NCBI RefSeq assembly: GCF_029433095.1
Contig: NZ_JARNTX010000001.1
Span: 1,798,001 to 1,862,000 of the forward strand
DNA from: Hymenobacter sp. YC55
Lineage (GTDB): Bacteria; Bacteroidota; Bacteroidia; Cytophagales; Hymenobacteraceae
DNA length: 64,000 bases
Direction of reading: 5' to 3'
This document shows positions 8,711 through 18,122 of the stretch, in pieces. Numbering within the stretch: the first letter of the stretch is position 1; every line of letters begins with the position of its first letter. The translations under genes and the position numbers were made by a program. The notes beneath the pieces are model-generated. The model had not been told where the DNA came from. It saw only the letters and a program-made list of their open reading frames with translations, and ran no database searches.

Positions 8711-9481
8711 ATGAATTTCTCGTCGGCCGCTCGCCGCCTCATTGCCGGCCGCTTCGCTGCTTTATTAGTAAGTGTGCTGGTAATGTGGGCAAGCTTACCC
8801 GCCACTGCTGGCAACGCTCCACGTCCGTTTCATGAAGATGTCACAGCCTTCTTGAAAAAAGTAGTAACCCCCGACGGACAAGTAAACTATACCGCCGCCC
8901 GCCAAGAAGCGGCCACCCTGCACACCCTGATACAACGGGTGCAGCATTTCGATATTTATGGGGCCACCGTTTCCGAGCGGAAGGCATTCTACCTCAACGC
9001 CTACAACCTAACGGTTATTAAGGGTGTAGTAGACGCTTATCCCCTGACGTCGGTAATGAAACTGCCGGGCTTTTTCGATAAGAAAGAGCATGCAATAGCC
9101 AGGGAGTTGCTGACGCTTAACGAGCTGGAAAACAATAAGCTACGCAAGGTATATGCCGATCCGCGCATTCACTTTGCGCTGGTTTGCGGGGCGCGCGGCT
9201 GCCCGCGGTTGCGGCCAGAAGCCTACGCTCCTGCTGCACTCGACGCGCAACTCACCAACCAAGCCCGCAAAGTGTTGCAGGACCCGCAGTTTATACGGGT
9301 TGAGGCTACTGGCAAAAAGGTATTGCTGTCTGAGATTTTCAAGTGGTACGAAGCCGATTTCAAGGCCACTGGCAAATCTACAGTAGCGTATATCAATCAA
9401 TATAGGGGCTCTAAAGGCATTCCGGCCACCGCCGCCATCGACTTTTACGCGTACGACTGGACGCTGAACGACCGGAAATAG
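8711..9481 (+). CDS. DUF547 domain protein, exported
   Basis: The 256-residue protein has an Arg-containing N-terminus, a hydrophobic signal segment ending SLPATAG, and then a full DUF547 domain. The family motifs are visible: FYLNAYNLTVIKGV, then FALVCGARGCPRL and FKWYEADF. Function is unknown in this family, although the conserved Cys, His and Glu pattern has prompted suggestions of peptidase-like chemistry. I chose ATG 8711 because it opens the signal peptide; an earlier TTG at 8675 would add twelve residues. It is divergent from the FAD oxidoreductase operon. Confidence 0.83.
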   Translation: MNFSSAARRLIAGRFAALLVSVLVMWASLPATAGNAPRPFHEDVTAFLKKVVTPDGQVNYTAARQEAATLHTLIQRVQHFDIYGATVSERKAFYLNAYNLTVIKGVVDAYPLTSVMKLPGFFDKKEHAIARELLTLNELENNKLRKVYADPRIHFALVCGARGCPRLRPEAYAPAALDAQLTNQARKVLQDPQFIRVEATGKKVLLSEIFKWYEADFKATGKSTVAYINQYRGSKGIPATAAIDFYAYDWTLNDRK

Positions 9482-9576
9482 CAAGCGGGCGTCGAGCTGA
9501 TTTCCTGCGTATTACAACCCCACTACCTGCCACCCGTAAGAATTAAGGCAATACCTCACCTTTAATTCTCACGACC

Positions 9577-9990
9577 ATGATATTTGATAAACTGCTCGGC
9601 AAAGACGAAGTCAACGACGAAGACAAAGAGAATAGCAAGATCACCGATAACCAGCCAGCTCCTTATAACGAGCAACTCGAAGAAGAAAAGGCCTACCAAG
9701 CCGATCAGAGCAATGGCAAAGAAGCCAATGACCCTTCGGCGTACCGCAATACAGGTGCTCAAGGCTACAAACAGCGTAGCGACCAAAAAGACCAGCTTGA
9801 AAACCTGCACATCGGAGGCAGCGAAACAGAGCCCCAGGGTGGCAACGACCACACCAATTCCGGAGAGGTATCCTCAGGCCCAGGCTTTGAGTCGGAGGGC
9901 AGTGTAGAGCTAGACCACACATTGCGCACCCGCCATCAAGAGTTCGGCGACAAGGACGTAAGCGGCCCGGCCACCACGGCCCACGACTAA
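9577..9990 (+). CDS. Highly hydrophilic, probably disordered small protein
   Basis: The 137-residue product is rich in Asp, Glu, Asn, Gln, Ser and Gly with almost no hydrophobic core. It begins MIFDKLLGKDE, and the rest looks intrinsically disordered. I recognise no family. Composition of this sort is seen in stress-related hydrophilic proteins, but nothing here proves that role. It ends 39 nt before a perfect 23-bp terminator hairpin, which supports it as a real transcription unit. Confidence 0.55.
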   Translation: MIFDKLLGKDEVNDEDKENSKITDNQPAPYNEQLEEEKAYQADQSNGKEANDPSAYRNTGAQGYKQRSDQKDQLENLHIGGSETEPQGGNDHTNSGEVSSGPGFESEGSVELDHTLRTRHQEFGDKDVSGPATTAHD

Positions 9991-10029
9991 CTACACGGCC
10001 CGCCGACAGGTAGTTGGGTACTTAAAAGG

Positions 10030-10079
10030 ATAATACAAAAGGAGGCTTGCCAATCTTGGCAAGCCTCCTTTTGTATTAT
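10030..10079. terminator. Perfect 23-bp intrinsic terminator hairpin
   Basis: The arms 10030-10052 and 10057-10079 are perfect complements around the 4-nt loop ATCT. The G+C-rich inner part is flanked by A and T runs on both sides, so it can terminate transcription in either direction. On the + strand it ends the hydrophilic-protein gene. Confidence 0.9.
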
Positions 10080-10500
10080 GTCGTAATATTAAGAAAGACA
10101 TTATTCGTTTTTATCATTCTGTAAATCTTTCTCCATTATAGTCGAATCCTGTACTATTCAATGCTTAGTCTAATGTTAGTGACGAACTGTTTTGCTCGTA
10201 TGCTAATAGCTGAATAGACATTTTTGATAGGCATAGTAGATTTATGCAGCCTTTATGATAGGACTCTTTTGCCGGATTTCCAGGTAGAACGGTAGGACCG
10301 CTTTAATTTATAGTTGTATTTATGTAGGTATATGTCTGTAATGAGCTATTGGTGCCAAGTAAAGTTAGGACAGCTGAAAAGTAATATTATATCTTTAGGA
10401 ACCGGTGTTGATTCAAAAAGACACTAAATAGCTTTTATGTGCAAATAAGTACATAAGTTCCTAAACGACTTTTCTCTATTCATCTCATTTTCTCACATCT
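10080..10500. other. AT-rich intergenic region with a possible promoter
   Basis: About 420 nt without a credible ORF, clearly richer in A and T than the surrounding genes. It contains TTG at 10408-10410 followed after 18 nt by TAGCTTTT (10429-10436), which is 7 of 8 to TAnnTTTG and at the right spacing. This could be the promoter of the gene at 10501. I see no tRNA or clear small-RNA structure. Confidence 0.4.
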
Positions 10501-11199
10501 ATGCCCACAAATTCTACCCTGCCTGAAACCGACAACCAAAGCACTTACCTCCAAGAGGAAGAAGAGTCTCTCTCTTCCGGTAATAAGTGGTTGGGCGCTG
10601 TAGTAGGGGTTATTTTTCTGCTGGCCACCATTGGCTACTTCATGCCTGAGGAAGGAAGCAATGCTATTAACAGTGTAATGCCCTCTGTAATGCTTGGAGA
10701 AGCTAGCGTGACGGGTGCCCATGCAGCGGAGGAAGAAGCGCCAGCTGAAGCAAAAGAAGAGGTTAAGGAAGAAGTTGCTGCTGAAGTTGAAAAGCCTGTT
10801 GTAGCCGAAGCTGCTCCTCGGCGTGTGGCACGGCCCGTAGCCGAAACCAGCCTCGATAGTCGGCAGGTGCAGGCCGTAGCGCCAGTAACCGAGCAGGTGA
10901 TAGAGGAAGCTGCACCCGCTACTGTTGTGGCACCTGCAGCTCCCACATTCTACACGCTATCGGGGCGTATTCTTGACGAGAACGGCCGGCCGCTCGCGGG
11001 TGCTACCGTGTTGCTGAAAGGCTCACGCAAGGGCACTGGCACCGATGCTAGCGGCAACTATTCTCTGGAAGTACCCGCTGGTGACAACCACTTAGTGTAT
11101 GGCTATGGTGGCTACCAAGATCAAGAAGTGCGTACGCGCGGCTCGCAGCCCGTCAACGTAACACTGCTGCCCGCCGAAGGGGCAAAGCGCCGCCGTTAA
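10501..11199 (+). CDS. Membrane-anchored protein with CarboxypepD_reg-like domain
   Basis: The 232-residue protein has a polar N-terminal tail of about 27 residues, one transmembrane segment (NKWLGAVVGVIFLLATIGYF), and a long Glu/Ala/Pro/Val linker (about residues 70-150). It ends in a beta-sandwich domain of the carboxypeptidase regulatory type (LSGRILDENGRPLAGATVLLKG through GNYSLEVPAG). The plan, cytoplasmic tail, single helix, extended periplasmic linker and small C-terminal domain, resembles TonB-like or anti-sigma-like proteins. The C-terminal domain is instead the one normally at the front of SusC/TonB-dependent receptors. Function is unknown. A 14-bp terminator follows. Confidence 0.7.
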   Translation: MPTNSTLPETDNQSTYLQEEEESLSSGNKWLGAVVGVIFLLATIGYFMPEEGSNAINSVMPSVMLGEASVTGAHAAEEEAPAEAKEEVKEEVAAEVEKPVVAEAAPRRVARPVAETSLDSRQVQAVAPVTEQVIEEAAPATVVAPAAPTFYTLSGRILDENGRPLAGATVLLKGSRKGTGTDASGNYSLEVPAGDNHLVYGYGGYQDQEVRTRGSQPVNVTLLPAEGAKRRR

Positions 11200-11218
11200 G
11201 CGGTCAGGAATAGTCAAC

Positions 11219-11254
11219 AAAAAGGCCGCTCTGATAATCCAGAGCGGCCTTTTT
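11219..11254 (+). terminator. Intrinsic terminator after the CarboxypepD_reg protein
   Basis: A 14-bp perfect stem (11219-11232 with 11241-11254) with an 8-nt loop, A-run before and T-run after, lies 19 nt past the stop codon at 11199. Confidence 0.85.
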
Positions 11255-11344
11255 ATTGATCAAGGGTAAGGAAATCGAGGAATGAGTTGACGCTTCAACT
11301 GCAAACCAAAGCAAGTCGCCAGCAAACCGAATGGGTTAGCTCCC

Positions 11345-12805
11345 TTACTTAGGGTTGGCAAACCCTTTGCCGAACAGGAAATATGCAGGCACTCCTAGCG
11401 CCACAAGCAGCAACCCCATACCTGAGTCGCGGGCCGTGGCTGGCGACACGAGCAGCACCACACAGAAAGCGGAAGCCAGCACAACGTAGAGCAGCGGTAT
11501 TACGGGGTAGCCGAGGGCGCGGTACGGCCGGGGAGTGGTAGGCCGCGTGCGACGCAGGATAAAGATGCCGATGATGGTGATGACATAGAACAAAATCACC
11601 GAGAACATCACGTAGTTGAGCAGCTGCCCATACGAGCCCGACAAACATAAGCCGCAAGCCCACAAGCACTGCGCCCACAAGGCTACGCCGGGTACGCCTG
11701 CTTTGTTGAGCCGCCCCATGCCGGGAAAAAACAAGCCGTCTTTGGCCATGGCGTAGTAGGCGCGGGCGCCGCTAAGAATGATGCTGTTGTTGGCGCCAAA
11801 CGTGCTAATCATAATCAACCCCGCCATCACGTAGGCGCCGGCCCGACCCAGAATGCTTTCGGCCACGGCAGTAGCTACCCGGTCGTTGGCGGCGTACATA
11901 ATGCCCCGGCTCACCACATCGGTAGCTGCCGCAGCTGGGTCGCCGTGCAGCGGCATCACCAGCAGGTACACTAGGTTGATGAGTAAATACAGCGCCGTGA
12001 CGATGCCGGTGCCAATAGCCATGCTCAGCACTATCGTCCGCTCGGGGCGCACAATCTCGTCGCCCGAAAAGCCAATGTTGTTCCAGGAGTCCGCGCTAAA
12101 CAACGAGCCCGTCATGGCCAACCCAATAGCGCCAACCAAACCCCAGGTGGTAAGCGGTACACTTTGCCCGGTAGGCGAGAAGCTGGCCGCATTCCACATA
12201 TCGTGGAAGTTTAAGCTAACGGCTTGGTCGTTGATGCCGAGCGCCAACCCAAACAGAATAAGCAGCGCCAGCGCCACTAGCTTGGTGCTGCCGAAGATGT
12301 TGGAAATAAGCTTGCCGCCTTGCACCCCGCGCGAGTTCACCCAAGTCAGGCCTACTAGCATTAGAATAGCCAGCAACTGCACGGTGGTGAAGTTGAACGA
12401 TGCTATCCGGAACAGCACGTTGGTTTCACTGAACCAGGGCATCAGCACTCCCACAAAGCGCGCAAATGCCACGGCTACCGCCGCAATTACGCCGGTCTGA
12501 ATCACGAGAAACAGTGACCAGCCGTACAGAAACGCCACCAACTTGTTGTAGGCCTCGCGCAGATACACATACTGCCCGCCCACTTTCGGGAACATGGCCG
12601 CCAACTCGCCGTAGCTAACTGCCCCGGCCAGCGTGATGAATCCCGTAATGACCCATACCACCAGCAGCCAACCCGCTGAACCTACCTGCCGCGAAATATC
12701 GGCCGAAACGATAAAAATGCCGGAGCCAATCATGCTACCGGTCACAATCATAATTGCATCAAAAAGCGTAATGGCCCGCTTAAAGTGGCCTTGTTCTTCG
12801 GACAT
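11345..12805 (-). CDS. APC-family amino acid permease
   Basis: This is a 486-residue cytoplasmic-membrane transporter of the amino acid-polyamine-organocation superfamily, with about twelve hydrophobic helices. The first helix carries GSMIGSGIFIV, the conserved unwound substrate-binding segment. VSYGELAAMFPKVGGQYVYLREAY is diagnostic for the LAT/serine-threonine exchanger branch. The start is ATG 12805 (MSEEQGHFKR). The open frame continues 64 codons upstream, but the added stretch is polar and unlike the family. Substrate is not determined. The gene is divergent from the 910-residue protein gene. Confidence 0.9.
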   Translation of the reverse strand: MSEEQGHFKRAITLFDAIMIVTGSMIGSGIFIVSADISRQVGSAGWLLVVWVITGFITLAGAVSYGELAAMFPKVGGQYVYLREAYNKLVAFLYGWSLFLVIQTGVIAAVAVAFARFVGVLMPWFSETNVLFRIASFNFTTVQLLAILMLVGLTWVNSRGVQGGKLISNIFGSTKLVALALLILFGLALGINDQAVSLNFHDMWNAASFSPTGQSVPLTTWGLVGAIGLAMTGSLFSADSWNNIGFSGDEIVRPERTIVLSMAIGTGIVTALYLLINLVYLLVMPLHGDPAAAATDVVSRGIMYAANDRVATAVAESILGRAGAYVMAGLIMISTFGANNSIILSGARAYYAMAKDGLFFPGMGRLNKAGVPGVALWAQCLWACGLCLSGSYGQLLNYVMFSVILFYVITIIGIFILRRTRPTTPRPYRALGYPVIPLLYVVLASAFCVVLLVSPATARDSGMGLLLVALGVPAYFLFGKGFANPK

Positions 12806-13110
12806 AGAGAGAGAATCAGGATTTGGGCCGGAAGATAGAAAAAGAAAACCCTGTTCTTGACGAACAGGCTCAAACCAACCACGCACTATCGTCGAGCTCT
12901 TGCTTTCGCTACAGGAAACGTAAGAGTTTGGCGGCACCCAGCGGTGGAAGTAGTTCGTAACACAGCTACGGCGAGTGGAGTATTGCAAACCGAGCAAGTT
13001 ATAGCCGTATACACTTTACCTAAGCTAAATCAACTTGTGTGCTTCCTTGTGCAGCGCCAAACCTGTGTTCCAGTAAACAAAACGCTATTTTTGCCGCCCT
13101 GTCCCGCCGT
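12806..13110. other. Divergent intergenic region
   Basis: About 305 nt between the permease and the 910-residue protein. It holds an exact TAnnTTTG match at 13086-13093 for the rightward gene. No RNA gene or convincing ORF is seen; the open frames here are short and run into neighbouring genes. Confidence 0.5.
13086..13093 (+). promoter_or_regulatory. Putative -7 element
   Basis: TATTTTTG fits TAnnTTTG exactly and lies 17 nt before ATG 13111, implying a very short leader. Confidence 0.45.
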
Positions 13111-15843
13111 ATGTCCAAGAAGCTACTTGCTATTCTGACCGCACTGTTGCTCTTGGCGGCTCTGGCTTCTTATGTGTACTACCGGCGCACCGTAGCCGCC
13201 GTGCCCGTAGATCCGTGGACTTTAGTTCCCGACGATGCCGTGCTGGTGGCGGCCACGCGCGACCATCCTATGCTGGTGCGCCACCTCAAGGAAACACAGC
13301 TCTGGGATAATCTGCTGGCTGTGCGCTACTTCGAAAGCCTGCAAAACAACGTCGCCTTGATTGACAGCCTCACAGGGGGGCGCGATGTAGTGAGCCGGTT
13401 TCTGGGCCGCAAAAAAGTGCTGACTTCGGTGCACGTAACGGGGCCTAACCAGTTTGATCTGCTGCTGCAAGTGCCGGTGACCAGTATTCGGGAATATCGG
13501 CAGGTGCGTAGCCTGCTGGATGCCCTGGGGCGCGATCCGCACTTTCAAGTAGCCACACGCGACTACGAAGGCACTATTCTCAACGAAGTAACCGAGGTGG
13601 GAACCGACCGTGGCATCACCTTTTTTAACTACCGCAACCACTTGCTGCTGAGCGCTAGTCCGGCACTCATCGAGGCCGTAGTGCGCCGCCTAGCGGGGCC
13701 GGAGCAGCCCACTGTAGCCGCCGATTTTCAGAATACCGACTTCTTCCGGCTGCGCGACGTGGATGCTACGCTGCTGGTAAACTACCGGCGGTTGCCGCAG
13801 TTACTGAGCGTGTTTTTCCGGCGGGAACTGCTTCCCGAGATGGGCAGCATTACCAGCTTAACCAGCACGGGGCAGATGGAAATGAAGTTGGCTGGCAATA
13901 GAGTGGCGTTCAGCGGCTTTGCCAACCCCGAAACCACCCGCGGCAGCCTGCACGAGCAACTGCGTGGCCAGCCGACCCAGCGTTTGCGCATGGCCGAGGT
14001 GCTCAGTTTACGCACTGCCCTGCTGATGCACCTGAGTGTGGGACCGGCCGAAGTATTGCGCAATCCGCGCCGGGCTGCCGTAACAGATACGCTGGCGCCA
14101 GGAATCAACTCCCTGCTCGACAGCCTGACGGCGGGGCTTAGCCAGGAGGTGGCTTTGTGCTACCTGACGCAGCAGTCGGCGCGTGTGAGCCCGACGCGGC
14201 TGGCGCTGGCCTATTGCCCACGGCCTGCCAACCAAGCGTTGTTGCTAGGAAAGCTGCGCCGGGCTGTAGGTGCGAGTCCGTCTTTCGAGCGGGTGGGCCC
14301 CTACCAGCTCTACAACACGGGAGTGCCCGAGCTACCAGCGCGACTGATGGGGCCACTGTTCGGTGGGTTTCGGCAGCCGGTGGTAGCGGTGGTTGGCAAC
14401 TATCTGGTTTTCGGGCAAGATGCTGTGGCCCTGCGCCAACTACTGACCGACGTAGCGGCGGGGGAGGTATGGGCACGTTCGCCAGCCCAAGTGGGGTTCT
14501 TGCAGGAAACGCAACCGCTGGCCCGGTTGCGCGTCTTCCTCGACACCCGCAACGCCTGGAACTTGCTTTTGCGTGGCTTGGTGGAAGAGCGTCGGGCTGG
14601 GCTGCTCCGCAACGAGGCGTTGTTTAAGCGTTTCCCTCAGGTAGCCTTGCAATTCGTGCCCACGGGCGACGAAACCGACACCGATTCCCAATACTTCACC
14701 GAACTGCTGTTTCGGCGCCCTACCACCGGGCCAGCCGTGGCGCGGGTGCAGGGAGCCAGCGCTTCGGGGGCCGCGCTTACTTTCAAAACGCCCCTGAAGG
14801 GCCCGCCAATTCTAACCCCAATAACCGGGGCTGGTCGGGCCGGAGTGCTAGTGCAAGATTCGGCCCAGGTGCTGCACTACGTAACCCCCGAAAACGTAGT
14901 GGCTTGGTCGGATTCGTTGCCGGGACCGATAGTGGGTGCTGTGCAGCGCCGCCTAGTGGGTGGGCAGCCCGGCTATTTGCTGGCCACGGCCGGACAACTA
15001 CACCTGCTTGATGCGAATGGCCACTCGGCGGCCAATTTCCCCCTCAACCTGCCCGATTCGGTGCAGGCTACCGCCCTAAGTGTGTCGCCGGAGGGCAATG
15101 GCGCGCCGCGCTTGTTGGTGGCGGGGGGCGGCGGCAACCTGTTTCTGTACGACACCAACGGCAATGCCTATCCGGCTTGGCAGCCGAAGCGCTTCGACTT
15201 CAACTTGGCAGCGCCGCCGCTTTACCTGGTAGTAGGGGGGCGCGACATTATAGTGGTGCTTCTAGAAAATGGGTACGTGTATGCCTGCGACCCGCAGGGG
15301 AGTGTGTACCCCGGCTTCCCAATCAGTGTGGGGGCCCGGCTGCAAAGCACTGCTTCGGCCGAAATTGGTGCCACGTTGGGCCGTACTCGCCTTACGGTGG
15401 TTAGCCAGCACGGCGAATTGGTGACATTCTCGTTGGCCGGTGATGTGGTGAGCCGGACCCGCGTAGCTACTTGGAGCCGTAATTCCGTGTTCCGCCTCAT
15501 TCCCGACCAACGCCAGCGCAACTACGTTGTGAGCCGCGAAGAAGGCGGGCAGTTTGACTTGTTCGAGCCGACTGGCCGCCGGCTGCTCAGCCAGAAGTTT
15601 CTGACTTCGGGAGTGAAGCCCGCGCAGTTTTTCGACTTTGACGGCGGCCGGAGGATGTACGTCTTAACTGAGCCGGGGCCGCGCCGCGCCTACGTTTACG
15701 ACCGGCAGGGGCGCCTGTTGGGAGGCCAGCCGTTTGAAAGTAGCGCCTCGGCCGTGGGATTGGAATACGATGCGCGCAACAAGTCCTTGCATCTCTACCG
15801 AACCGTCGGCACCGAGCTGCGCCGCACCGACATCAACGAGTAG
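13111..15843 (+). CDS. Large exported/anchored protein with C-terminal beta-propeller-like repeats
   Basis: The 910-residue protein begins with MSKKLLAILTALLLLAALASYVYY, a signal anchor or signal peptide. Residues about 35-560 are a region beginning WTLVPDDAVLVAATRDHP, reminiscent of DUF3352-type proteins. From about residue 600 on there are repeated strand patterns such as GQLHLLDANGH, GNLFLYDTNGNAYPAW and GYVYACDPQGSVYPGFP, which suggest a PQQ or WD-like propeller. I do not know its function. The start at ATG 13111 follows a promoter-like element and opens the hydrophobic segment; an earlier in-frame start at 13039 lacks support. Confidence 0.7.
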   Translation: MSKKLLAILTALLLLAALASYVYYRRTVAAVPVDPWTLVPDDAVLVAATRDHPMLVRHLKETQLWDNLLAVRYFESLQNNVALIDSLTGGRDVVSRFLGRKKVLTSVHVTGPNQFDLLLQVPVTSIREYRQVRSLLDALGRDPHFQVATRDYEGTILNEVTEVGTDRGITFFNYRNHLLLSASPALIEAVVRRLAGPEQPTVAADFQNTDFFRLRDVDATLLVNYRRLPQLLSVFFRRELLPEMGSITSLTSTGQMEMKLAGNRVAFSGFANPETTRGSLHEQLRGQPTQRLRMAEVLSLRTALLMHLSVGPAEVLRNPRRAAVTDTLAPGINSLLDSLTAGLSQEVALCYLTQQSARVSPTRLALAYCPRPANQALLLGKLRRAVGASPSFERVGPYQLYNTGVPELPARLMGPLFGGFRQPVVAVVGNYLVFGQDAVALRQLLTDVAAGEVWARSPAQVGFLQETQPLARLRVFLDTRNAWNLLLRGLVEERRAGLLRNEALFKRFPQVALQFVPTGDETDTDSQYFTELLFRRPTTGPAVARVQGASASGAALTFKTPLKGPPILTPITGAGRAGVLVQDSAQVLHYVTPENVVAWSDSLPGPIVGAVQRRLVGGQPGYLLATAGQLHLLDANGHSAANFPLNLPDSVQATALSVSPEGNGAPRLLVAGGGGNLFLYDTNGNAYPAWQPKRFDFNLAAPPLYLVVGGRDIIVVLLENGYVYACDPQGSVYPGFPISVGARLQSTASAEIGATLGRTRLTVVSQHGELVTFSLAGDVVSRTRVATWSRNSVFRLIPDQRQRNYVVSREEGGQFDLFEPTGRRLLSQKFLTSGVKPAQFFDFDGGRRMYVLTEPGPRRAYVYDRQGRLLGGQPFESSASAVGLEYDARNKSLHLYRTVGTELRRTDINE

Positions 15844-15920
15844 ATTGCTGACGCACTAAAAAAGCAAGCACCTAATAGCTTCCTTGTTTGCACCAACCAT
15901 CCTAAAGCTAGTTCAATTAA

Positions 15921-16799
15921 TCAGTGGGTTTGACTCGTCAAAAAGGCTAGCACTTCGGTGTTCAACTCTTCATGAAAACGTAGACGGTCGAAGCCGGGTG
16001 GGTCTTGCGAGGGCGGGAAGGTCGGATTTGTCCTGGCTGCGGGAAACGGGCTGAGGAAAGAGAAGTGGCCCGCATTTTCGATTACTCGGTGCTGAACCTT
16101 GTTCTGATTGGCAACTCTGTGCAAGACGATCAGCCCATGCTCGGATGGAGTGTGCTCGTCTTTCTCTGCTTCGAGTAGTAAGATAGGAGCAACAACGTTG
16201 TGCAAGGAGTTTTCTGCCAAAAACCAAGGCGTAGCTGGCGCTAACAGCACTAAGGCTTTGATCCGATGGTCAGTTGGGGTCCTGACAATGTGCGCTTGCT
16301 GATCGGGCGATTCGTGGGGAAAGCACGTAGGGATACCGCCCGCTAACGCCAAGGCTGTGTAGCCGCCCATCGAATGACCGATGATGGCTACCCAGTCAGG
16401 CTTCAGAGACGCCGCAAATTCCGGATGCTCGTAAAGAGTATTGATGGCTAACTGCACATGGTGCGGCCGAGCCTTTAAATTCTGGATGGTTCCGTGCCAG
16501 GTGTTGTTGTCGCGGTTGTTGAACGGATGCTCGGGCAGACCAACGACGAACCCATTGCCCGCAAGGAAATAAGCCAGTGTCCGATATACCCAAGGCGAAC
16601 TTCCCTTGCCATGCGAAATGATAGCTAAGCGGAATTCCCCTTCTTTTATGGGAGCGTTGCGGGCCAAATCCAGCGTGTAGCCTCCCACAAGTTCTGATTT
16701 CGTCGGTGCGCGGGTCGGATACAAAACCGCCAACGGGAACGATAGGTCCAGTACGCTGTCAGTTACTTCAACGGTGCAATAGCCTACAAACTCGTTCAT
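15921..16799 (-). CDS. Alpha/beta hydrolase, dienelactone-hydrolase/PAF-acetylhydrolase-like
   Basis: The product is 292 residues from ATG 16799, or 300 from ATG 16823. An A-rich run directly before 16799 favours the shorter form. AIISHGKGSSP is the oxyanion-hole strand, GHSMGG holds the nucleophilic Ser, LLLEAEKDEHTPS provides the acid and ENAGHFSF the His. The order and the spacing of the late His match predicted dienelactone hydrolases and PAF-acetylhydrolase-like enzymes. There is no signal peptide, so it is cytoplasmic. It is convergent with the 910-residue gene and 68 nt downstream of the aldo/keto reductase on the same strand. Confidence 0.83.
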   Translation of the reverse strand: MNEFVGYCTVEVTDSVLDLSFPLAVLYPTRAPTKSELVGGYTLDLARNAPIKEGEFRLAIISHGKGSSPWVYRTLAYFLAGNGFVVGLPEHPFNNRDNNTWHGTIQNLKARPHHVQLAINTLYEHPEFAASLKPDWVAIIGHSMGGYTALALAGGIPTCFPHESPDQQAHIVRTPTDHRIKALVLLAPATPWFLAENSLHNVVAPILLLEAEKDEHTPSEHGLIVLHRVANQNKVQHRVIENAGHFSFLSPFPAARTNPTFPPSQDPPGFDRLRFHEELNTEVLAFLTSQTH

Positions 16800-16867
16800 C
16801 TTTTTTTGTAACAAGTACGGCATTGGCGCAGCGTACTAGTACTTCTGCTCTAAGCTATTTGAAGGCG

Positions 16868-17917
16868 CTAGTGCCAGCCTTGCACGGTGCCGCCCCCGAA
16901 GATGCCACGGTTTATGGCCGGCGTGAAGATGCCGTAGGGAAAGGGAGGAGGGAGTGCACTCGCTTCGTCTAGTGTTTGAAGCTGTTCGGGGGTAAGCCGG
17001 ATTTCCAACGACCCTAAATTGTCGTGCAATTGCTCGACTTTACTAGCCCCGATGATAAGGGAAGTCATGCCGGGTTGCGCCGAGGCCCAGGCCAGGGCCA
17101 CCTGTGCTAGTGAACGGTCGAGTTGGGAGGCAACGGTGCGTAGCGCATCAAGTACGCGCCAGTTGTGTTCCGTGAACTTGGTATTGCCGAAGGGGTTGGG
17201 GCCAGTAAGGCGGCCCTCGCCGGTGGCAGTTGCACCTTCGGGCTGGTACTTACCAGCTAAGAAACCAGCGGCCAGTGGGCTCCAGGGGGTAATACCCAAT
17301 CCACACTCGCGGGCGGCAGGCACGTACTCATGTTCGATACTACGCCCCACCAGCGAATACTCGAGCTGCATGGCAATGGGGCCCGGAATGGCGTGCACCG
17401 CGGCCAAAGTAGCAGCCTTCGTGGCGTACCATGCGGGCATGTCGGAGAAGCCGAAGTAGCGGATTTTGCCGGCTCGCACCAAGTCGCCGAGCGTTTGCAG
17501 CACTTCTTCCACGGGCGTTACCATATCCCAGACGTGCAGCCAGTACAAGTCGATGTAGTCGGTTTTGAGGCGCCGGAGGGAGCTTTCGACGGCGCGGTAG
17601 ATGTTTTTGCGACCGTTGCCCCCGGCATGGGGGTTGCCCGGATTCGTGTTAAAGGAAAATTTGGTGGCCAGTACTAGTTGGTCGCGCAAACAACGGTCGG
17701 CAATGTAGCCGCCGAGCAGTTCCTCGCTTCGCCCGCCGGCGTACACATCGGCCGTGTCAACAAAGTTGCCGCCGGCCTCGACGTAGGCGTGGAAAATGGC
17801 CTTGGAAACGTCGTCGGGCGAGCCCCAGCGGGGTGTGCCGAAGGTCATGGTGCCGAGGGCGAGTGGGCTAACCACCAGGCCGGAGCGGCCAAGGGTGCGG
17901 AAGGAAGTAAGGCTCAT
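16868..17917 (-). CDS. Aldo/keto reductase
   Basis: This is a 349-residue NADPH-dependent aldo/keto reductase of the YhdN/Tas type. The catalytic tetrad is visible: Asp and Tyr in FVDTADVYAGGRSEE, Lys in LATKFSF, and His in YWLHVWD. GITPWSPLAAGFLAGKY and LIIGASKVEQLHDN are the usual cofactor-binding blocks near the C-terminus. The start ATG 17917 gives MSLTSFRTLGRSGL, the standard family opening; the longer frame to 17989 adds unrelated residues. The physiological substrate is unknown. Confidence 0.92.
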   Translation of the reverse strand: MSLTSFRTLGRSGLVVSPLALGTMTFGTPRWGSPDDVSKAIFHAYVEAGGNFVDTADVYAGGRSEELLGGYIADRCLRDQLVLATKFSFNTNPGNPHAGGNGRKNIYRAVESSLRRLKTDYIDLYWLHVWDMVTPVEEVLQTLGDLVRAGKIRYFGFSDMPAWYATKAATLAAVHAIPGPIAMQLEYSLVGRSIEHEYVPAARECGLGITPWSPLAAGFLAGKYQPEGATATGEGRLTGPNPFGNTKFTEHNWRVLDALRTVASQLDRSLAQVALAWASAQPGMTSLIIGASKVEQLHDNLGSLEIRLTPEQLQTLDEASALPPPFPYGIFTPAINRGIFGGGTVQGWH

Positions 17918-18025
17918 AGGTAGAGGATTGTAGAGGGAATATATCCTGCTCACAAAAATCCTGACACGCTCACTGCCTCGACTACACAAACCAAGGTTTC
18001 TCTAACACAAATCGCATGCGTTAAG

Positions 18026-18074
18026 CGAGGCGTATCCAAATAGTTGCCTTGCATGACCATTCGGATACGCCTCG
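18026..18074. other. 12-bp inverted repeat between corA and the aldo/keto reductase
   Basis: Arms 18026-18037 and 18063-18074 pair perfectly around a 25-nt loop. It lies just past the end of corA on the minus strand but lacks a T tract, so it may be a weak terminator or an mRNA 3'-end structure. Confidence 0.4.
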
Positions 18075-18122
18075 TCTTGTGTAAGCTCTGCAAACTCGTT
18101 TGAAATCCGCCAGAGTGTTAGC

